Shown here one piece after another: positions 1 to 6,177 of a stretch of 7,467 nucleotides of DNA. Every line of letters starts with the position of its first letter. Within the stretch, counting starts at the first letter, position 1. The position numbers were made by a program, and so were the translations under genes. Below the pieces are notes generated by a model. It did no database searches and was not told where the DNA came from. It was given only the letters and a program-made list of their open reading frames with translations. Origin of the DNA: Planctomycetia bacterium (GTDB lineage: Bacteria; Planctomycetota; Phycisphaerae; Phycisphaerales; SM1A02); assembly GCA_009936695.1 (NCBI GenBank), contig JAACEA010000543.1, positions 1-7,467 of the forward strand, written 5' to 3'.

Positions 1-78
1 CGGAGGTGTGGTCACGGGGGCTGGCGGATCGGCGTTGAGGATCGCGGCCCCGATCAAGAGGAGGGTCGTCGTTGTCAT
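1..78 (-). CDS. Probable exported protein, N-terminus only (cut by window edge)
   Basis: On the minus strand an ATG at 78-76 opens a frame that stays open for 26 codons to the window edge. It begins MTTTTLLLIGAAILNADPPA, followed by a V-T-T-P-P stretch. The hydrophobic run LLLIGAAIL and the small polar residues after it look like a short signal peptide leading into a proline/threonine-rich mature start, a common form in planctomycete exported proteins. The n-region has no positive charge, which is atypical. The only purine-rich upstream stretch (GGGAG on the minus strand) lies about 16 nt from the ATG, too far for a good Shine-Dalgarno. The gene would diverge from the phosphatase gene across a 120-bp gap. 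Function cannot be inferred. The frame is short and could be chance, so confidence is limited. Confidence 0.45.
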   Translation of the reverse strand, partial: MTTTTLLLIGAAILNADPPAPVTTPP

Positions 79-124
79 GATGAAAGCGTAACCGCTCCCG
101 ATTCGATCGCGTGCATCTCCGATG

Positions 125-151
125 TTGTCTCCTCCGGTGGATCGTTAGGAT
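125..151 (+). promoter_or_regulatory. Weak candidate promoter for the phosphatase gene
   Basis: TTGTCT (125-130) and TAGGAT (146-151) each match four of six consensus positions of sigma70 -35 and -10 boxes, but the spacer is only 15 bp. An imperfectly placed 6-bp inverted repeat, GGATGC (148-153) and GCATCC (166-171), overlaps it. No Pho-box-like direct repeats are visible, so phosphate control is not shown by the sequence. Confidence 0.2.
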
Positions 152-198
152 GCCTTCCGGTCCCAGCATCCCTTCCTGTCGTCCGGCGGAGATCCAGC

Positions 199-2637
199 AT
201 GCACCCGATCGTCCTTCCGTTGCTTGCGTCGTTCCCGTTCGCACTCTCGTCGATTCCGGCCGATGCGATGTCCCAGGAGGAGCGAAGGATTCCGATCGAC
301 GAGGTCCAGTCCCGTCGTTGGATCGGCGCCGCGTGGCAGCCGAGTCGGCTTCAGGACTGGCGACTCGAAGACGGGCGATTGGTCAATGACGACAGTCGGT
401 TGCCGGTTCGCACGGCCCACGTCCTGCCGCTTCGCATCGAACCCGACGGACCCGAGTCGTCGTTGGCGATTTCGGTGGACGTTCGTGCGGTGGGTGGCGG
501 TCCCCTCGACGCGGGTTCCTTCGCGGGACTGCTGTTCGGCGCCGGCGGGCCGGACGTCGACCCGCGACTGACGGCGCTGGTCCAGCAGGTGCCCGCGCCC
601 GACGGCGGAATGCTCGCCGTGGTCGCGGGCACGGCGACCGGGCGACTGCTCGACTTCTCCACGAAGAAGCAGGGCGGCTTCAGCTGGGCGCTGCCCGCGA
701 AGACGACCCTCGAGGACCTCGAGGCCGTTCCGGAGGAACGGATCGAACTCCGCCAGACCGGCGTCGAGTTCCGCCGATTCACGCTCGATCTGCTCATCAC
801 GCCGCGAGACGGCCGCTTCGACGTCGATCTGTCGGCGCGGGACGGCGACGCCATCTTCACGGTCGTCTCGGCACGGGGACTGGAACGCGATCGAATCGAC
901 GGTGGGATCGCGCTGGTCGGCCATCGAAGCGCACGCAAGGACGGCATCGGCTGGTCGTTCGCGGATCTTCGCCTGCGTGGCGCCGAGCTCGACGCGTGGC
1001 TCGACGAGACCGATCACTCCTGGGGTCCGGTGCTCGGCGTCACCTACACCCTCGATCGGAACGACGACGGTATCCACGCCCTGCGGCTCAACACCCTATT
1101 CCCACCGGTGGCGGCGTCGGATCTCGGGGACGTGGCGCTCGAGTTCGAGACGCGGGACGGCATCTGGCGGCCGATTGCGACGGGTCGGCTCGTCGACGAC
1201 AGCTTCACGGTGACGTTCGACGTCGACGACGTCGAGGAGTATCTCGGCCGGGAGTACCGGGTCCGCGGAGCGCTGAACGGTGCGCCTTTCGAGTGGAGAG
1301 GGGAGATCCATGCGCCTCCCGTCGACCGTCCGCTCCGGATCGCGAGTCTGAACTGCGTGAAGAACGTCACGGCCCACTCCGCGTGGAATCGACAGGGGGT
1401 GTGGTTTCCGCACGACGAGTTGGTGGCCGGGGTCGCTGCGCAGGATCCCGACTTCCTCTTCTTCGCGGGTGACCAGATCTACGAAGGGGATCTGAACGGG
1501 GTCGACCGTCGCAAGATCATGCTCGACTACCACACCAAGTACCAGCGATGGCTGCGGAGTTTCGCGGAGCTGTGTCGCGATCGGCCCTGCGTCATCATTC
1601 CCGATGATCACGACGTCTATCACGGCAACATCTGGGGCGCGGGTGGGGTGCTCGCGAAGGCGAAGGACGGTCTCACCGTCCAGGATTCGGGGGGATACAA
1701 GCTGCGGGCGGACGTCGTGAACGCGATCCACCGGACCCAGGTCGGGAATCTTCCGCCGTGCGTCGTGCCGGGGCCGATCGGGCAGGGCATCCAGCCCTAC
1801 ACCACGCGGGTGCGATTCGGGCCCGCCGACTTCGCGGTCGTCGCCGATCGAATGTGGAAGGATTCGGCGAGCGTCAAGCTCCCGGAAGCGAAGGTGCGCA
1901 ACGGTTGGTTCCGGAACCCCGATTTCGATCCGAAGGACGCGGACGTCCCTGATGCGATGTTCCTCGGACCGACTCAGGAGGCCTTTCTCGCGGACTGGGC
2001 CGCGTCGCGCGACCCACGGAGCCCGCGGAAGATCGTGCTCTCCCAGACGCCGTGGGTGAACGTCGCGACCCTTCCCCCCGGACGCGACGATGGCGTCGTT
2101 CCGGGCCTGAAGATCCATGCCGCCGGCGAGTACGCGGAAGACGACGTCCCCGCCGCCGACACCGACTCCGGGGGCTGGCCCCAGTCGGCGCGGACCCGGG
2201 CGGTCCGTTCGCTGCAGGTCGCGGACGCGCTCCATCTCTGCGGCGACCAGCATCTCGGATCCCTGGTGCAATACGGTGTCGACGCCCATCGCGACGGAAC
2301 GTTCGCATTCACGCCCCCCGCGGTCGCGAACACCTGGCCTCGGCGATGGATGCCGATCGACGAAGGTGCGAATCGATGGGAGGGCGCGCCTCGGTACGCG
2401 GGGGACTTCGAAGACGGCTTCGGGAATCTCATGACGGTCTTCGCGGTCACCAACCCGGAGGATCGGGGGATCGCGCCCCGGCGGCTCTACGATCTCTCTC
2501 CCGGATACGGCATGGTCGAGGTCGATCCGGTCGGCGGCGGGCTGGTCCTCGAAGCCTGGCCGCGATGGTCGGAGCCCGACGAGGACGATGCGGCCCAGTA
2601 CCCAGGTTTTCCGTTCCGCATCTCCGGGAGGGAATGA
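199..2637 (+). CDS. Secreted PhoD-family metallophosphatase with N-terminal beta-sandwich-like region
   Basis: This 812-residue protein is most likely an exported phosphatase or phosphodiesterase that releases phosphate from organic esters outside the cytoplasm. Residues 1-23 form a signal peptide with a likely cleavage after A-D-A. There is no twin-arginine motif. Residues about 41-262 look like a concanavalin/LamG or DUF1080-like sandwich, from W-R-L-E-D-G-R-L near 54 to W-S-F-A-D-L-R-L near 252. Residues about 275-373 resemble the Ig-like domain that precedes PhoD catalytic domains. The catalytic part shows S-L-N-C (C386), A-G-D-Q-I-Y (D425, Y428), D-D-H-D (469-472), S-Q-T-P-W (615-619) and G-D-Q-H (D683, H685). 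From memory of the Bacillus PhoD structure, the Cys, D-x-x-Y and D-x-H set matches its Fe/Ca centre; this is an analogy, not an alignment. GGAG at 188-191 sits 7 nt before the ATG and supports this start. An internal ATG at 268 would remove the signal peptide. The gene ends convergently with rarD. Family assignment is firm; the substrate is unknown. Confidence 0.88.
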   Translation: MHPIVLPLLASFPFALSSIPADAMSQEERRIPIDEVQSRRWIGAAWQPSRLQDWRLEDGRLVNDDSRLPVRTAHVLPLRIEPDGPESSLAISVDVRAVGGGPLDAGSFAGLLFGAGGPDVDPRLTALVQQVPAPDGGMLAVVAGTATGRLLDFSTKKQGGFSWALPAKTTLEDLEAVPEERIELRQTGVEFRRFTLDLLITPRDGRFDVDLSARDGDAIFTVVSARGLERDRIDGGIALVGHRSARKDGIGWSFADLRLRGAELDAWLDETDHSWGPVLGVTYTLDRNDDGIHALRLNTLFPPVAASDLGDVALEFETRDGIWRPIATGRLVDDSFTVTFDVDDVEEYLGREYRVRGALNGAPFEWRGEIHAPPVDRPLRIASLNCVKNVTAHSAWNRQGVWFPHDELVAGVAAQDPDFLFFAGDQIYEGDLNGVDRRKIMLDYHTKYQRWLRSFAELCRDRPCVIIPDDHDVYHGNIWGAGGVLAKAKDGLTVQDSGGYKLRADVVNAIHRTQVGNLPPCVVPGPIGQGIQPYTTRVRFGPADFAVVADRMWKDSASVKLPEAKVRNGWFRNPDFDPKDADVPDAMFLGPTQEAFLADWAASRDPRSPRKIVLSQTPWVNVATLPPGRDDGVVPGLKIHAAGEYAEDDVPAADTDSGGWPQSARTRAVRSLQVADALHLCGDQHLGSLVQYGVDAHRDGTFAFTPPAVANTWPRRWMPIDEGANRWEGAPRYAGDFEDGFGNLMTVFAVTNPEDRGIAPRRLYDLSPGYGMVEVDPVGGGLVLEAWPRWSEPDEDDAAQYPGFPFRISGRE

Positions 2638-2653
2638 CCGGAGGCGGGCGTCG

Positions 2654-2676
2654 GGATCCTCCGGCGTGGAGGATCC
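2654..2676. terminator. Perfect 9-bp inverted repeat between convergent genes, likely bidirectional terminator
   Basis: GGATCCTCC (2654-2662) and its exact reverse complement GGAGGATCC (2668-2676) flank the 5-nt loop GGCGT. The hairpin lies in the 43-bp gap between the stop of the plus-strand phosphatase gene (2637) and the stop of the minus-strand rarD gene (2681), so it can serve both transcripts. There is no T-tract on either side, unlike a classical intrinsic terminator. It may act as a U-less terminator or a 3'-end stabiliser. Confidence 0.6.
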
Positions 2677-2680
2677 GGGA

Positions 2681-3670
2681 CTACCCGGTCGACGTCGTCG
2701 AGTGCGCCCCGCGCAACTCCCGGTACGCATCCACGCAGTAGAGCGCCACCGCGATCCAGATCAGCCCGAAGGCCGCGAGTTTCATCGGGCTCACCGCTTC
2801 GCCGAAGATCGTGACCGCGAGGATGAACTGGCAGGTCGGTGCGACGTACTGGAGGATGCCGATCGTCGCCAGCCGAAGTCGACGCGCGGCGGCGGCGAAG
2901 GCGATCAGGGGAAGCACGGTGACGAAGCCGCCGACGAGGAGAAGCACGTCGGTGCTCCAGTCGGTGGTGGTGAAGCTCGAGACGCCGCGTGCGGCCAGCA
3001 CGAGCTGGAGCGCGAGCATGACCGGGAAGAGCAGGAGCATCTCGATGGTGAGGCCGGTGACCGAATCGGCCTGCATCTTCTTCCGAAGCAGGCCGTAGCA
3101 CCCGAACGACACGGGGAGCACGAGGGAGATCCAGGGAAGTTCGACGAGGCCGGAGAGGGAGAACGCCCGATCGGGATCGATGGCCATGGAGGAGGTCGAT
3201 ATCGCCGACCATCCGAAGAGCACCACACCGACCACCGCGATCCAGATCGCCTTCCGTTGCAGCGGGTGCAGTCGCTCGCCGAGCACGATGCGGCCGAGCA
3301 GCACCGAGACGAGGGGATTGATGTAGTAGCCGAGGCTCGCTTCGACGAGGCGATCGCTGACCACCGCGTAGATGAAGGTGAACCAGTTCAGGGAGATCAG
3401 GATCGTGGAAAGGAAGAGGATCCTGAACGCTTTCGGCGTCGTGATCGCCGCTCGGATCCTTCCGATCCCCGGGGGCAGGGAGACGAGCACCAGCATCACC
3501 GGAAGGCCGGCGAGCACTCGCCACGTCAGCAGTTCGAAGGCGTCGACGTGATTGAGGAGCTTGAAGTAGATCCCGGTCGCGAAGCCCCAGAACAGATACG
3601 CGATCATGGCTTCGGCGACGCCGATGCGCTGGCTTCTGGAGATGTCGGACGGAGTCGAGTGCGGCGTCAT
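2681..3670 (-). CDS. rarD: RarD-like permease of the DMT/EamA transporter superfamily
   Basis: This 329-residue integral membrane protein belongs to the drug/metabolite transporter superfamily, RarD branch, which usually has about ten transmembrane helices from two EamA repeats. Sequence landmarks resemble E. coli RarD (about 296 residues) along the whole length: A-Y-L-F-W-G near 24, E-A-S-L-G-Y-Y-I-N-P-L at 110-120, V-L-G-E-R-L at 129-134, Y-G-L-L-R-K-K at 192-198, and R-L-R-L-A-T-I-G-I-L-Q-Y at 264-275. The extra length is a roughly 20-residue N-terminal tail, a longer loop near 155-178 and a short serine/threonine-rich C-terminus. The family is described as putative drug or metabolite exporters; the natural substrate is not established. 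No Shine-Dalgarno is visible before the ATG at 3670-3668. It lies 25 nt downstream of the 493-residue gene on the same strand, so co-transcription is likely. No in-frame ATG nearby gives a better start. Confidence 0.92.
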   Translation of the reverse strand: MTPHSTPSDISRSQRIGVAEAMIAYLFWGFATGIYFKLLNHVDAFELLTWRVLAGLPVMLVLVSLPPGIGRIRAAITTPKAFRILFLSTILISLNWFTFIYAVVSDRLVEASLGYYINPLVSVLLGRIVLGERLHPLQRKAIWIAVVGVVLFGWSAISTSSMAIDPDRAFSLSGLVELPWISLVLPVSFGCYGLLRKKMQADSVTGLTIEMLLLFPVMLALQLVLAARGVSSFTTTDWSTDVLLLVGGFVTVLPLIAFAAAARRLRLATIGILQYVAPTCQFILAVTIFGEAVSPMKLAAFGLIWIAVALYCVDAYRELRGAHSTTSTG

Positions 3671-3695
3671 GATGGATCGCGGATCGATTCGATGG

Positions 3696-5177
3696 TCAGC
3701 CGCCGATGGTGATGTCGATCAGGGTTCGGTCGAGGGCCGCGCGAAGTCCGGGCGTCATCGCAACTCCCGGGTGGGCTCGCTCGATTCCACGTGCGATCGC
3801 CACCAGCGCCTCGACCTGCGAGGCGGGCGACTTCAGACGGGGCGTGGCCTCGAGAAGAGCCGCCCAGTCGTCCATCGGTCGATCCGCGAGGGCCATCGCA
3901 TCGCTCAGCATGCCGATTCGATCCTCGTACCACCCGTCCCCGCCCCGCCGAGTCGTCAACCCGTTGGGGTTGAGGAGCTCGAGGGCGAGTGCCTCGCGGC
4001 CGTCCTCGAGCATCGCGGCGAGAATCCGGACGATCCGTTCGCGGATCGTCGCATCCCGTTCGATCATGGCGACCCATTGCATCGGACGGACGATGCGGAG
4101 GCTGCGGGCCTCGGCCATCGGTGGTGTCCGATCCAGCGGGTCGGCGACGGCAGGATCTTCGAGCACCAGCCCGGCCATGAGCCTGGTGTCGCCTCGGCCG
4201 ATTCGTTCGCTGATCTCGCGGGCCCGGTCCCGGTTCCCACTCAGGAACGCCGCATGGGCCATGGCCGCTCGGATCTCGCCGCTCGATGCGGAGGGGAATC
4301 GATCGAGGAGTTCCGTCCCGCCGACGAGTTCGAGCACGTCGGCGATGCGTCCGGCTCGGGCGAGCCCGGTGGCGGCCGCCGCCCGAATGCCGGTCCGAGC
4401 GAGGACCATCGGGTGTCGTTCGATCAGCGTGAGCAGGGCGTCGTCCGCGTTCCGGTCCGCGAGTTCGACCAGCAGCGCGGTTCGGTACGCGTCGGTGGTG
4501 GCGTTCGAATTCGCCGGGGGTTCCGGCGATCCGAAATCGAGGATTCGCGCGTCGACGTCCGGACAGCGACCGGTCGAGAGCACCGCGGCGCCGATGGCCG
4601 GACGGGCGGCGAGGTCCGCGGCGTCGAAGATGGCGCCGAGTTCCCGGCAATCCCTGAAGGCCGCGATGAAGTCGATGATCGGGGCACGCGTGGGGCCGAG
4701 GCGAAACGTGCAGTCGAGATCCCGGCCCGAGGGGAGGTCGGGTGGTGGCTGGAAAAGCAGGCCCGCCAGGGACCACTGGAGTTCACCACGCCCGTCGACT
4801 CCGGCGGGGATCGCCTCGAGCGCCTCGAGGACCGTCGGTTCGAGCATGCCGCCACGAAGCAGCTCGGCTTCGAACCGGGCGTCGAGATAGGCCGCGATCC
4901 GCTCCCGCGATTCCAGCGACTCGAAACGCGTCGCGAATCCCGGCCCCGGCCGAATCGAGTCGAGCCAACCGGTGGCGGCGGCCCGCATCCGCGGACTCGC
5001 GGTGGAGGTCTGCAGAAGCTCTCGGCCCGTCCGCGCGAAGACTTCGATCGCGGGAGGCGGGGTGCGGTCCGGCGCCGTGGTCAGCGTGGCCGGGGCCGCG
5101 GCCTCCTGGTCGGGCACCTCGACGCCGAACGCGGCGCCGGTGGCCAGGATGAGCGAAGCAGTGATCGAGAGGTGCAT
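3696..5177 (-). CDS. Exported alpha-helical protein of unknown function (493 aa)
   Basis: I do not recognise this family. Residues 1-18 form a signal peptide (L-S-I-T-A-S-L-I-L-A-T-G-A-A-F-G), so the protein is probably exported, followed by a low-complexity Ala/Pro/Thr linker to about residue 42. The rest looks almost wholly helical. Paired amphipathic helices near 226-252, 262-286, 300-327 and 376-402 have the spacing of TPR- or HEAT-like solenoids, for example R-A-A-A-A-T-G-L-A-R-A-G-R-I and R-A-A-M-A-H-A-A-F-L-S-G-N-R. No catalytic motif is evident. Three cysteines lie at 156, 177 and 205. There is a single lysine (449) among very many arginines. An in-frame TGA lies 18 nt upstream of the ATG, which fixes the earliest possible start. 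No Shine-Dalgarno is present, but a -10-like box lies just upstream (see promoter entry). The rarD gene follows after 25 nt. A scaffold or protein-interaction role is only a guess from the repeat-like build. Confidence 0.8.
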   Translation of the reverse strand: MHLSITASLILATGAAFGVEVPDQEAAAPATLTTAPDRTPPPAIEVFARTGRELLQTSTASPRMRAAATGWLDSIRPGPGFATRFESLESRERIAAYLDARFEAELLRGGMLEPTVLEALEAIPAGVDGRGELQWSLAGLLFQPPPDLPSGRDLDCTFRLGPTRAPIIDFIAAFRDCRELGAIFDAADLAARPAIGAAVLSTGRCPDVDARILDFGSPEPPANSNATTDAYRTALLVELADRNADDALLTLIERHPMVLARTGIRAAAATGLARAGRIADVLELVGGTELLDRFPSASSGEIRAAMAHAAFLSGNRDRAREISERIGRGDTRLMAGLVLEDPAVADPLDRTPPMAEARSLRIVRPMQWVAMIERDATIRERIVRILAAMLEDGREALALELLNPNGLTTRRGGDGWYEDRIGMLSDAMALADRPMDDWAALLEATPRLKSPASQVEALVAIARGIERAHPGVAMTPGLRAALDRTLIDITIGG

Positions 5178-5185
5178 GAACGGCC

Positions 5186-5214
5186 ATTGTATTCAACCCC
5201 TTCGGCCGTGGCAG
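5186..5214 (-). promoter_or_regulatory. Candidate sigma70-like promoter giving a leaderless transcript for the 493-aa gene and rarD
   Basis: On the minus strand, TACAAT (5191-5186; five of six matches to TATAAT) is preceded at the ideal 17-bp spacing by CTGCCA (5214-5209; four of six matches to TTGACA). Only 8 nt separate the -10 box from the ATG at 5177. Transcription would therefore begin at or within a base or two of the start codon. This fits the lack of any Shine-Dalgarno before this gene. Confidence 0.45.
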
Positions 5215-5295
5215 GCATCCGCTCGCCCGATCCAAACCTGAAATCCCGGGAATTGTTCGGTCAGTGTTTGGGATCCGGTCCGTCCTCCCTTTGGT

Positions 5296-5316
5296 GGTGG
5301 CCGACCTCGGGCCACC
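5296..5316 (+). promoter_or_regulatory. Perfect 7-bp hairpin upstream of the 208-aa gene
   Basis: GGTGGCC (5296-5302) and GGCCACC (5310-5316) are exact reverse complements around a 7-nt loop. The stem ends about 21 nt before the Shine-Dalgarno of the next gene, so it would lie in its 5' untranslated leader if transcription starts upstream. It could be an attenuator, an mRNA-stabilising structure or a dyad operator; the sequence does not decide. Confidence 0.3.
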
Positions 5317-5337
5317 CGTCCGAGATCGTCGTCCCTC

Positions 5338-5342
5338 AGGAG
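5338..5342 (+). promoter_or_regulatory. Shine-Dalgarno that fixes the start of the 208-aa gene
   Basis: AGGAG sits 6 nt before the ATG at 5349. The reading frame stays open for more than 1.7 kb upstream, antisense to the neighbouring gene. This site, plus the absence of another ATG between the divergent promoter region and 5349, is what identifies the real start. Confidence 0.7.
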
Positions 5343-5348
5343 CTCAGC

Positions 5349-5975
5349 ATGGTCCTCGCCGCCAGACACCGGATGTTCCCCGCCCTTGCCTCGTGTGATT
5401 CGGAACTCGACGGAAACGTCGACGGGTTCGTGACGGATGATGGTGACGTGATGGCCCCGACGAGTCTCGCCACCCATCGCGTGGCCGACGTCTCGGATCG
5501 TGGTGTCGTCTTCGTCGAAGCGCTCGCGGGGATGGATGCCAGGCTTCGATCGCTCCAGCGGCGAATCGTCTCGGCGGTCGTCCGCGGTGAGCCGATGCCG
5601 ACCGCCTGCGAGACGCTGCCGGAGATCGATCACCTCGTGGCTCGGATCGAAGCCGAATGGAATGAGACCATGCGGGATGGAAGCCGTCGCGACCCGGATC
5701 CTGAACAGTGGTCGCGTTGTCTGCTGGCCGCGACCGAGTCATGCTTCACCGCGTGGTGTTTCGACTGTCTCTGCGAGCTTTCCGGTGGCGGTCTGGTCCG
5801 GATCGATGCTGACGGTGGCGGATCCGGCGAGGCATGGATCGCCGATGAGCCCGTCTTGCTTGCCGAGGATCTCGCAACCGCCCTCGATGGTGACCGAATC
5901 GATCTGGTGGCGGACCCGCTTCGCCGCCCGGAGATCGGTCTCTTCGAGCCGCCGCGGGTTCTTCAGGCATCCTGA
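5349..5975 (+). CDS. Lysine-free, cysteine-cluster protein of unknown function (208 aa)
   Basis: I do not recognise this protein. It has no signal peptide or membrane segment, so it is probably cytosolic. It is acidic and contains no lysine at all. The middle (about residues 60-117) looks helical: A-L-A-G-M-D-A-R-L-R-S-L-Q-R-R and E-I-D-H-L-V-A-R-I-E-A-E-W. A cysteine cluster follows at C124, C132, C137, C140 and C142, including C-x-x-C and C-x-C within W-C-F-D-C-L-C-E. It could bind metal or simply be a hydrophobic cysteine-rich helix. The C-terminal part (about 146-208) has a glycine-rich turn and then alternating acidic and hydrophobic segments. The start is set by AGGAG 6 nt upstream. Codon third positions are GC-rich, as in real genes here. 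The gene diverges from the 493-residue gene and is followed by a 202-bp gap with an inverted repeat. Confidence 0.75.
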   Translation: MVLAARHRMFPALASCDSELDGNVDGFVTDDGDVMAPTSLATHRVADVSDRGVVFVEALAGMDARLRSLQRRIVSAVVRGEPMPTACETLPEIDHLVARIEAEWNETMRDGSRRDPDPEQWSRCLLAATESCFTAWCFDCLCELSGGGLVRIDADGGGSGEAWIADEPVLLAEDLATALDGDRIDLVADPLRRPEIGLFEPPRVLQAS

Positions 5976-6013
5976 GGGCGTCGGGCCTGGTGTTCGCCGT
6001 GCCTCTCGGGTGT

Positions 6014-6049
6014 GACCGGCTCATGTCTCGAAGACCTCGCTCGCCGGTC
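6014..6049 (+). terminator. Nested inverted repeat after the 208-aa gene, candidate terminator
   Basis: GACCGGC (6014-6020) and GCCGGTC (6043-6049) form a perfect 7-bp outer stem. Inside it, GTCT (6025-6028) and AGAC (6032-6035) can form a small inner hairpin. It begins 38 nt after the stop codon and lacks a T-tract, so it is a possible terminator or 3' stabiliser rather than a proven one. The rest of the gap up to 6177 shows only a poor -10-like TACACT at 6132-6137 with no matching -35 box. Confidence 0.35.
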
Positions 6050-6177
6050 CGGAGGAACGGGATTCAGGGCTGAAGCATGTTCATAAACCGCCGGTCCCCA
6101 GGGGCCTCGGCGTGCGAGTCGCTTCGTTTCGTACACTCGTCGTCGTGCTTCGACCCACCCCCTGACCGGAGGCCAGT

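Noticed and set aside
79..198. Pho box upstream of the phosphatase gene
   Set aside because: Only a single CTGTC-like half (175-179) is visible, without the expected 11-bp-spaced repeats, so phosphate regulation is not supported.
145..1077. 310-codon minus-strand frame over the N-terminal half of the phosphatase
   Set aside because: Shadow frame; it has no signal peptide, recognisable domain or ribosome binding site, and it overlaps the real gene and its leader.
1096..2730. 544-codon open frame on the minus strand opposite the phosphatase gene
   Set aside because: It is antisense to a gene with clear family motifs, its translation is arginine/proline-rich without domains, and such long antisense frames are expected from GC-rich third positions.
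2588..3712. 374-codon plus-strand frame opposite rarD
   Set aside because: Composition is D/E/R/H-rich low complexity, typical of the antisense of a membrane protein gene; rarD itself matches its family along its full length.
4813..4829. Repeated CCTCGAG units inside the 493-aa gene
   Set aside because: Explained by repeated Leu-Glu-Ala codons in a helical segment, not a separate element.
5180..5209. Inverted repeat ACGGCC / GGCCGT around the divergent promoter
   Set aside because: Only 6 bp with an 18-nt loop, and each arm is largely the self-complementary CGGCCG type, common by chance in this base composition.
3606..5348. Upstream 581-codon extension of the 208-aa gene's frame
   Set aside because: It runs antisense to the rarD start and the whole 493-aa gene, has low-complexity R/G/E composition, and the Shine-Dalgarno at 5338-5342 marks 5349 as the start.
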